From Prevotellaceae bacterium (GTDB lineage Bacteria > Bacteroidota > Bacteroidia > Bacteroidales > UBA932), in contig JAITVR010000188.1 of the NCBI GenBank assembly GCA_031285695.1, positions 1-6,681 on the forward strand: DNA of 6,681 nucleotides, given 5' to 3'. Below, in pieces: positions 1 through 4,550 of this stretch. The translations under genes and the position numbers were made by a program. Each line of letters begins with the position of its first letter. Positions within the stretch are counted from its first letter, which is position 1. The notes under the pieces were generated by a model, which saw only the letters and a list, made by a program, of their open reading frames with translations, was not told the origin of the DNA and made no database searches.

Positions 1-1
1 T

Positions 2-301
2 GCCATTGTGAAGGGAGGCACCAACGATGCCACCGCCACCGATGTGGCAGCGGCCTACAGCGGCCGTGGCGGCTACCTCAACTTTATACTTGATGAGCGC
101 GCCCGCGAGCTGTGCGGCGAACACCTGCGCTGGTTCGACCTTAAGCGCACCCGTCAGCTCGAAAACCGCTTGGGAGCAGGTAGCGCTAACCCCAACATTA
201 CGCTCTTTAATAAAGAAATGCACTACCTCCGCCCCGTACCCATTGCATTCCTGCAGAGTTTGGACAATAGTGCCGAGTTTGGTCAAAACCCCGGATATTA
301 G
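2..301 (+). CDS. SusD/RagB family nutrient-binding outer-membrane lipoprotein, C-terminal fragment
   Basis: The frame is open from the left edge and stops at TAG 299-301, giving about 99 residues of a protein whose start lies outside the window. The text matches the C-terminus of SusD/RagB proteins: FILDERARELCGEHLRWFDLKRT (the ILDERxxEL...RWFDLKR signature, here split by family-typical residues), then HYLRPVP and the terminal FGQNPGY. SusD-like proteins are surface lipoproteins that bind glycans or other nutrients and close over a SusC TonB-dependent channel. The susC partner and any enzymes of the locus would be expected upstream, outside the window. Nothing downstream looks like part of a polysaccharide-utilisation locus, so this is probably the last gene of its operon. 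The substrate cannot be read from this fragment. Confidence 0.93.
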   Translation, partial: AIVKGGTNDATATDVAAAYSGRGGYLNFILDERARELCGEHLRWFDLKRTRQLENRLGAGSANPNITLFNKEMHYLRPVPIAFLQSLDNSAEFGQNPGY

Positions 302-307
302 TAACCG

Positions 308-377
308 GTGATTAGTAGGCAATATGCAATTGGCAATACGCAGTAATGCCAACTGCGTATTGCCAATCACTAATCAC
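308..377. repeat. Imperfect inverted repeat / hairpin after the susD-like gene
   Basis: The outer arms GTGATTAGT (308-316) and ACTAATCAC (369-377) pair perfectly. The inner arms TTGGCAATACGCAGT (330-344) and its exact complement (352-366) form a 15-bp stem with a 7-base loop. The left side also contains GGCAATATGCA, a near copy of GGCAATACGCA, so the stem is asymmetric by 11 bases. There is no T-tract after it, so it is not a classical intrinsic terminator, although it could protect the 3' end of the upstream mRNA. It may be one copy of a dispersed intergenic repeat, which cannot be tested from one window. Confidence 0.7.
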
Positions 378-406
378 TACTTTCAACTTTACAAACTTTA
401 CAAACT

Positions 407-843
407 ATGGAAAACAAACATGCACAAGCCATTCCGCAGGAGGTTTTAGAGCAGGTAAAAACCACTTTGCAGAGTCGGTAAACCTGCTCAAACCGTACTG
501 CCCTACACTTTCGGCAGAGCAGCGCCAATCGCTGCCTAAGATGAGCAACGGCACGCTGGCCTTTGGTCAACAATCGTTGGGGCACGCCGTCAACCACCCC
601 GAGTTTTTGCCCGTGCACATTGGCCTTGAAGACTGGAAAATTGACATGGCCGATGTGGCCAACATACAGCAGCTCACCACGGTGCTGGGCGACTTGCATC
701 AGCTGCTGGACGATACCCGCTTGGTGGCCGGCAACGAGGCCTACTTTGCCGCCGATGCCGTGGCGGGTGCCCAACCCATTTATGACGAGCTGAAGGTGCA
801 CTTTCAGAACAGGGCCAACAAGCCCAAGGTAGCCGCCCAGTAG
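407..843 (+). pseudogene. Small hypothetical protein of a Bacteroidota family, interrupted by a one-base frameshift
   Basis: Translation from ATG 407 gives MENKHAQAIPQEVLEQVKTT and then stops at TAA 479-481. The next frame continues without a break from about 472 to TAG 841-843 with NLLKPYCPTLSAEQRQSLPK, later a DDTRLVAGNEAYFA segment and AQPIYDELKVHFQ near the end. From memory, these two parts join into one roughly 145-residue protein resembling a small soluble family in Bacteroidota, with a start like IPxxVLxQ, then LLxPYL, LPKM, DDTxxVAGSEA and PIYxxL. Function is unknown. Restoring one base near 471-478 (for example CAGAG to CAGGAG) rejoins the frames with no residue gap. The segment between NEAYFAA and AQPIYDEL also seems about a dozen residues shorter than I remember for the family. 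There is no signal peptide or membrane segment. The break may be a true mutation or a sequencing error. The AAACT context before ATG 407 is shared with the starts at 1168 and 3286. Confidence 0.62.
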
Positions 844-858
844 GGGAGGCTTGCCCAC

Positions 859-1110
859 CTTTTTGCTATCCGCGCATGGTGCAAAGCCATGCGCGGATAG
901 CTTTTTTGTAAGCGCGCATAGCCTTTGCCCATGCTCGCCTGTCTTTTTTCTATGCTCGGTCACCTTTTTTGTATCCTCGCCCATCATTTTTGCAAGCTTG
1001 CCTACCCTCTGCCCATGCTCGCCGAGGATTTTTCTATGCGCGGCTCTGATTTTTTTCGGCACGCATACCCCTAAACTATGCTCGCATGCCCTTAGCCCAT
1101 GCCAACCTAA
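859..1110 (-). repeat. Degenerate 21-bp tandem repeat array, twelve units
   Basis: Read on the minus strand from 1110 down to 859, the sequence divides into twelve consecutive 21-base units without an indel. They translate in register as LGWHGLR, ACEHSLG, VCVPKKI, RAAHRKI, LGEHGQR, VGKLAKM, MGEDTKK, VTEHRKK, TGEHGQR, LCALTKK, LSAHGFA and PCADSKK. The shared core of a unit is GGCGAGCAT followed by a purine-rich tail ending in AAAAAG. On the plus strand this appears as T-runs alternating with ATGCTCGCC-like blocks. Both strands are free of stops over the array, as expected for a period divisible by three. I see no convincing start codon or ribosome site: the only clear candidate is a GTG at 1062 inside the array. 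I therefore treat it as a minisatellite-like intergenic array or the remnant of a heptad-repeat gene. Confidence 0.75.
865..907 (+). terminator. Intrinsic terminator after the small frameshifted gene
   Basis: GCTATCCGCGCATGG (865-879) and its exact complement (887-901) form a 15-bp GC-rich stem with a 7-base loop. Six Ts follow at 902-907, and the stem is preceded by five Ts, so it could work in both directions. It lies 21 bases after the TAG at 841-843. The stem coincides with the last two units of the 21-bp array plus one base. Confidence 0.85.
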
Positions 1111-1153
1111 GTCTATCGAAACATGAGGCGGTGGCTTTTCCCCTCTTTTCAGC

Positions 1154-1161
1154 TATCTTTG
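1154..1161 (+). promoter_or_regulatory. Bacteroidota-type -7 box for uvrB
   Basis: TATCTTTG fits the TAnnTTTG -7 consensus of the Bacteroidota housekeeping sigma factor exactly. No clear -33 TTTG box is visible at the usual distance. With transcription expected roughly 5-7 bases after the box, the start would fall at about 1166-1168, on or next to the uvrB ATG (1168), leaving essentially no 5' leader. Confidence 0.6.
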
Positions 1162-1167
1162 CAAACT

Positions 1168-3177
1168 ATGAACTTTGAACTTACCTCCGAATACAAACCC
1201 ACCGGCGACCAGCCGCAAGCCATTGCCGAGCTCGTTGAGGCCGTAAATAGCGGCACGCCCTTCAACGTGCTGCTCGGCGTTACCGGCTCGGGAAAAACCT
1301 TTACCATTGCCAACGTGGTGGCGCAGCTCAACCGCCCCACCCTGGTGCTGAGCCACAACAAAACGCTTGCCGCGCAGCTGTACGGCGAGTTTAAAGGATT
1401 TTTTCCGAACAATGCAGTCGAGTATTTCGTGAGCTACTACGACTACTTTCAGCCCGAAGCCTACCTGCCCACCACCGATACCTACATTGAAAAAGACCTG
1501 CAAATAAACGACGAAATTGAAAAACTGCGGCTGCACACCACCTCATCGCTGCTGGCCGGAAGGCGCGATGTGCTGGTGGTTTCAAGCGTATCATGCCTGT
1601 ACGGAATAGGCAACCCGCAGGATTTTCACGAGAATACCATTACCATAAAAGTTGGGCAAAAAATCACGCGGCAAAAGCTGCTTTACTCGCTGGTGGACGG
1701 ACTTTACTCGCGCAACGAAGTTGAATTCAAGCGCGGCACCTTTCGCGTAAAAGGCGACACCGTTGACGTGTACGTGGCCTACGGCGACTTTGCCTACCGC
1801 ATTGTTTTTTTCGGAAACGAAATTGAAAAAATTGAAACCTTTGAGCCCATCAACGGCGGCGTAATGGACAAGCCCGACACAGCCATTATTTACCCCGCCA
1901 CCATGTTTGTAACCACCAAGGAGCGCCTCAACGCCGCCATTGCCGACATTCAAATCGACATGGGCAAGCAGTGCGCTTTTTTTGAAGAAATCGGAAAACC
2001 GCTTGAGGCAAAACGCCTGCGCCAGCGCGTGGAGTACGATGTAGAAATGATGAAGGAACTGGGCTACTGCTCGGGCATCGAAAACTACTCGCGCTACTTC
2101 GATGGGCGCAGCACCGGTTCTCGCCCATTTTGCCTCATCGATTATTTTCCAAAGGACCTGCTTTTAGTCGTTGACGAAAGCCACGTTACCATGCCGCAAA
2201 TCCGCGCCATGTTTGGCGGCGACCACTCGCGCAAGCAAAATTTGGTGGAGTACGGTTTTCGTCTTCCCTCGGCCATGGACAACCGCCCGCTCAAGTTCGA
2301 GGAGTTCGAAAATCTCATTCCGCAGTCCATTTTTGTAAGCGCCACACCCTCCGACTACGAGCTGCAAAAGAGCGATGGCGTAGTTGTGGAGCAAGTCATT
2401 CGCCCCACAGGTTTGCTCGACCCCGTCATCGAAGTGCGCCCCAGCGTCAACCAAGTCGATAACCTAATTGGCGAAATAATTCTTCGCTCAGAAAAAGACG
2501 AGCGCGTACTCGTTACCACGCTCACCAAGCGCATGGCCGAGGAGCTCACCAAGTTTTTAGAAAAAGCGCAAATCCGTTGCCGCTACATTCACTCCGATGT
2601 CGAAACGCTTGAGCGCATACAAATTATGGAAGATTTGCGCAAAGGTTTGTTCGATGTTTTAGTCGGCGTAAACCTGCTGCGCGAAGGTTTAGATTTGCCC
2701 GAAGTTTCGCTCGTCGCCATTCTCGATGCCGACAAGGAAGGATTTTTGCGCAACACGCGCTCGCTTACGCAAACCGCAGGGCGCGCCGCGCGCAACATCA
2801 ACGGCTTGGTCATCATGTACGCCGACAAAATCACAAGGTCAATGCAAGAAACCATTGACGAAACCAACCGCCGCCGCGAAAAACAGCTGGCGCACAACGA
2901 AAAACACGGCATTACGCCCAAGCAAGTTATCAAAAGTAACCGCGGAATTCTTACCGGCACAGACATCAAAAAACCGCGCGAATACTACGTTGAACCCACG
3001 GAAATCAACGCTGCAGCCGACCCTGTTTTGCAGTACATGAGCAAACCAGAATTGGAAAAAGCCATTGCTCGCGAAAAAGAGGCCATGGAAGCTGCCGCCA
3101 AAGCCTTAGATTTTATTGCCGCAGCCGAGCATCGCGACGAAATGTACGCGCTGCAAAAATTGTTAATCAAAAAGTAA
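1168..3177 (+). CDS. uvrB: UvrABC excinuclease subunit B (UvrB)
   Basis: UvrB receives damaged DNA from UvrA, opens the duplex with its ATP-driven helicase-like core, inserts a beta-hairpin to verify the lesion, and recruits UvrC for incision in cytoplasmic nucleotide excision repair. The 669-residue product is close to the usual 670 or so. Visible marks are the N-terminal SEYKPTGDQPQAI, Walker A GVTGSGKT at 37-44, the aromatic beta-hairpin base YYDYFQPEAY at 90-99, Walker B/DEAD-like DESH at 336-339, the helicase motif VI QTAGRAARN at 535-543, and a C-terminal UVR motif (about 628-665, with AAAEHRDEM) that binds UvrC. I chose ATG 1168 because MNFELTSEYKPTGDQ is the normal family start; the in-frame ATG at 1123 would add 15 unconserved residues and lies upstream of the promoter box. 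The gene appears complete and monocistronic. Its stop codon is part of the left arm of the palindromic repeat that follows. Confidence 0.98.
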   Translation: MNFELTSEYKPTGDQPQAIAELVEAVNSGTPFNVLLGVTGSGKTFTIANVVAQLNRPTLVLSHNKTLAAQLYGEFKGFFPNNAVEYFVSYYDYFQPEAYLPTTDTYIEKDLQINDEIEKLRLHTTSSLLAGRRDVLVVSSVSCLYGIGNPQDFHENTITIKVGQKITRQKLLYSLVDGLYSRNEVEFKRGTFRVKGDTVDVYVAYGDFAYRIVFFGNEIEKIETFEPINGGVMDKPDTAIIYPATMFVTTKERLNAAIADIQIDMGKQCAFFEEIGKPLEAKRLRQRVEYDVEMMKELGYCSGIENYSRYFDGRSTGSRPFCLIDYFPKDLLLVVDESHVTMPQIRAMFGGDHSRKQNLVEYGFRLPSAMDNRPLKFEEFENLIPQSIFVSATPSDYELQKSDGVVVEQVIRPTGLLDPVIEVRPSVNQVDNLIGEIILRSEKDERVLVTTLTKRMAEELTKFLEKAQIRCRYIHSDVETLERIQIMEDLRKGLFDVLVGVNLLREGLDLPEVSLVAILDADKEGFLRNTRSLTQTAGRAARNINGLVIMYADKITRSMQETIDETNRRREKQLAHNEKHGITPKQVIKSNRGILTGTDIKKPREYYVEPTEINAAADPVLQYMSKPELEKAIAREKEAMEAAAKALDFIAAAEHRDEMYALQKLLIKK

Positions 3178-3239
3178 AAATCGTCAACGTACTGACGATT
3201 TTTACATTAATTTCGTCAACGTACTGACGATTTTTACAT
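3174..3239. repeat. Left 66-bp palindromic repeat block flanking the ATPase gene; probable uvrB terminator
   Basis: The first palindrome is GTAAAAATCGTCA (3174-3186), a 6-base centre ACGTAC, and the exact complement TGACGATTTTTAC (3193-3205). A second, less symmetric palindrome follows with the same centre (3219-3224). The two overlap a 28-bp perfect direct repeat (3181-3208 and 3213-3240, period 32). The right part, 3193-3239, matches 4442-4488 downstream of the ATPase at 46 of 47 positions. The 13-bp stem with its U-rich 3' arm sits right at the end of uvrB and probably terminates it. The uvrB TAA (3175-3177) lies within the stem. Confidence 0.85.
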
Positions 3240-3256
3240 TTTAAAAGAAAAAATGC

Positions 3257-3264
3257 TATATTTG
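3257..3264 (+). promoter_or_regulatory. Bacteroidota-type -7 box for the ATPase gene
   Basis: TATATTTG matches TAnnTTTG exactly and lies 21 bases before the ATG at 3286, implying a short leader of about 15 bases. The T-rich end of the left repeat block (3231-3235) falls at roughly the distance of a -33 box, although it is not a clean TTTG. The gene therefore carries its own promoter inside the repeat-bounded segment. Confidence 0.6.
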
Positions 3265-3285
3265 TAGCGTAAAAACTACAAAACT

Positions 3286-4419
3286 ATGAGCATCGAAAGA
3301 GCATTACTGCACCGCCTATCGGTGCAGGTAAAACCCGGAAAAGTGTTGCTGCTATTTGGCGCGCGGCGCGTAGGAAAAACTTTTTTAATGCGCCGATTGG
3401 CCGAAAAATTTTCAAAAAAAACACTTTTTCTCAACGGCGAGGACAGCGATACGCTTGCCCTGCTGCATGACCGAAGCATTGCCAACTACCGCCGCCTGCT
3501 CAACGGAGTGCAGCTGCTGCTAATTGATGAAGCGCAAAACATTCCCGACATTGGGCAAAAACTCAAGCTCATGGTGGACGAAATACCGCATGCAGCCATT
3601 GTTGCCAGCGGCTCTTCAGCGTTTGACTTGCTCAACAAAACAGGAGAACCATTGGTCGGGCGCAGCCTTCCTTTTTGCCTGCACCCTTTTAGCCAACAGG
3701 AATTATCAACAACCGAAAACCTACTCGAAACCAAGCAAAACCTGCCTGCTCGCCTCATTTACGGCGCATACCCCGATGTGGTGCTCATGAGCAGCGACGA
3801 GCAGCGCGCCGAGTACCTGCGCAACATTGTTTCATCATATTTACTCAAAGATATTCTTGCGGTTGACGGCATTCGCAGCTCATCAAAAATGCAGGATTTA
3901 CTGCGCTTGATTGCCTTTCAAGTGGGGAGTGAAGTGTCGTTTGACGAGCTGGGTACGCAGCTGGGCATGAGCAAAAATACGGTGGAGCGCTATCTTGATT
4001 TGCTTTGCAAAGTGTTTGTGGTGTATCGCCTAAGGCCGTATTCGCAAAATTTGCGCAAAGAAATTACCTCAAAAAGCAAGTGGTACTTTTACGACAACGG
4101 CGTGCGCAACGCCATTATCAACAACTTTGCACCCCTTGCGCTGCGCAAAGATGAAGGTGCGCTATGGGAAAATTACCTAATTGCCGAGCGCATTAAGCAC
4201 ATGTACAACTCCGGCAAGTACGCCAACCTCTACTTTTGGCGCACCTACGATGCACAGGAAGTTGATTTAATAGAAGAAAAAAACGGCGTGATAAGCGCTG
4301 TAGAAATGAAGTGGGGAAAGAAGCAACCTCAAGCGCCGGTTGCCTTTGCTAAGAGCTATCCGCAGGCAACTTATCAAGTAGTAAACAGGAGTAATTATTT
4401 AAACTGGATAAATTCTTAA
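3286..4419 (+). CDS. AAA-family ATPase with C-terminal DUF4143 (PD-(D/E)XK-like) domain
   Basis: The 377-residue product belongs to the AAA_14/DUF4143 type of P-loop ATPases, widespread in bacteria and archaea and often multicopy, with no settled function. The N-terminal ATPase has Walker A GARRVGKT (25-32), Walker B LLLIDEAQ (77-84), a sensor-1-like ASGSSAFDL (107-115) and the LVGR motif (123-126). A helix-turn-helix-like segment follows (about 216-240, SFDELGTQLGMSKNTVERYL). The C-terminal domain has LWENYLIAER (293-302) and a PD-(D/E)XK-like pattern: EVDLI (325-329) followed by VEMKWG (339-344, E340-x-K342). All key residues look intact, so the gene is probably functional. The start at 3286 suits the promoter box and the AAACT-ATG context shared with two other genes here. 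It stands alone between the 66-bp repeat blocks. No toxin, antitoxin or restriction partner is adjacent. Family assignment is firm; the biological role is open. Confidence 0.92.
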   Translation: MSIERALLHRLSVQVKPGKVLLLFGARRVGKTFLMRRLAEKFSKKTLFLNGEDSDTLALLHDRSIANYRRLLNGVQLLLIDEAQNIPDIGQKLKLMVDEIPHAAIVASGSSAFDLLNKTGEPLVGRSLPFCLHPFSQQELSTTENLLETKQNLPARLIYGAYPDVVLMSSDEQRAEYLRNIVSSYLLKDILAVDGIRSSSKMQDLLRLIAFQVGSEVSFDELGTQLGMSKNTVERYLDLLCKVFVVYRLRPYSQNLRKEITSKSKWYFYDNGVRNAIINNFAPLALRKDEGALWENYLIAERIKHMYNSGKYANLYFWRTYDAQEVDLIEEKNGVISAVEMKWGKKQPQAPVAFAKSYPQATYQVVNRSNYLNWINS

Positions 4420-4420
4420 C

Positions 4421-4488
4421 ATGTAAAAATTGTCAGTATGTTGACGATTTTTACATTAATTTCGTCATCGTACTGACGATTTTTACAT
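4421..4488. repeat. Right palindromic repeat block flanking the ATPase gene; probable ATPase terminator
   Basis: It begins one base after the ATPase stop codon. ATGTAAAAATTGTCA (4421-4435) pairs with TGACGATTTTTACAT (4442-4456) around the centre GTATGT, with one G-U-type mismatch. After TAATTT comes a second palindrome centred on TCGTAC (4468-4473) and ending in TGACGATTTTTACAT (4474-4488). Positions 4442-4488 match 3193-3239 of the left block with one difference. The stem and U-rich arm make a likely terminator for the ATPase, and could act on convergent transcripts too. Confidence 0.85.
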
Positions 4489-4500
4489 ATTGCATCACAA

Positions 4501-4530
4501 AAAGCGGCGAGAAAATTTTCTCGCCGCTTT
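4501..4530 (-). terminator. Perfect 30-bp palindrome, terminator of the lyase gene
   Basis: AAAGCGGCGAGAAAA (4501-4515) is followed directly by its exact complement (4516-4530). Read on the minus strand it lies 20 bases beyond the lyase stop codon and ends in TTTTTG, the layout of an intrinsic terminator. On the plus strand the T-run after the stem is shorter and broken by a C, so termination toward the lyase is probably weaker. Confidence 0.8.
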
Positions 4531-4550
4531 CATTTTCAACTTTCAATTCC

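Larger units (their letters stand above)
3174..4488 (+). mobile_element. Putative repeat-bounded single-gene cassette (AAA ATPase)
   Basis: A 1315-bp segment holds one gene, with its own promoter, between two 66-bp blocks in direct orientation (3174-3239 and 4423-4488). The blocks agree closely except in the centre of their first palindrome and at a few single positions. It lies between uvrB and the convergent lyase gene, and the left block abuts the last codons of uvrB. Recombination between the blocks would remove the gene cleanly and leave one copy. No transposase, integrase or obvious target-site duplication is visible, so mobility is inferred only from this layout. Confidence 0.35.

Noticed and set aside
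346..471. Treating 346 as the start of the small gene
   Set aside because: The first 40 or so codons overlap the hairpin repeat and lack family resemblance, while the other frame from ATG 407 gives a sensible N-terminus that joins after a one-base correction.
452..481. Programmed -1 frameshifting as the explanation for the split small gene
   Set aside because: The A-run at 457-461 is read as GTA AAA ACC, which is not a canonical slippery heptamer in frame, and slipping there would replace the conserved-looking TTLQ segment.
370..1062. A 230-codon minus-strand open frame covering the tandem array and the antisense of the small gene
   Set aside because: Its GTG start lies inside the array, the repeats keep the frame open by their 21-base period, and the rest is antisense to the 407-843 gene, which has protein-family resemblance on the plus strand.
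851..1126. A plus-strand frame of 91 codons across the array
   Set aside because: It needs a TTG start one base after a GGAGG string, passes straight through a strong terminator stem, and translates to a Cys/Phe/Ser-rich repeat with no plausible protein character.
1123..1167. Longer uvrB start at ATG 1123
   Set aside because: The 15 extra residues are not conserved in UvrB, and this ATG is upstream of the promoter box at 1154-1161.
1149..3170. Several minus-strand open frames inside uvrB
   Set aside because: They are antisense shadows of a highly conserved gene in full frame and have no independent support.
3181..3240. CRISPR-like direct repeats after uvrB
   Set aside because: There are only two 28-bp copies with a 4-base gap, no spacers of useful length and no cas genes; they are palindromic terminator-like repeats.
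3174..4488. A standard insertion sequence with terminal inverted repeats
   Set aside because: The flanking blocks are in direct orientation, the enclosed protein is an AAA/DUF4143 ATPase and not a transposase, and no target-site duplication is visible.
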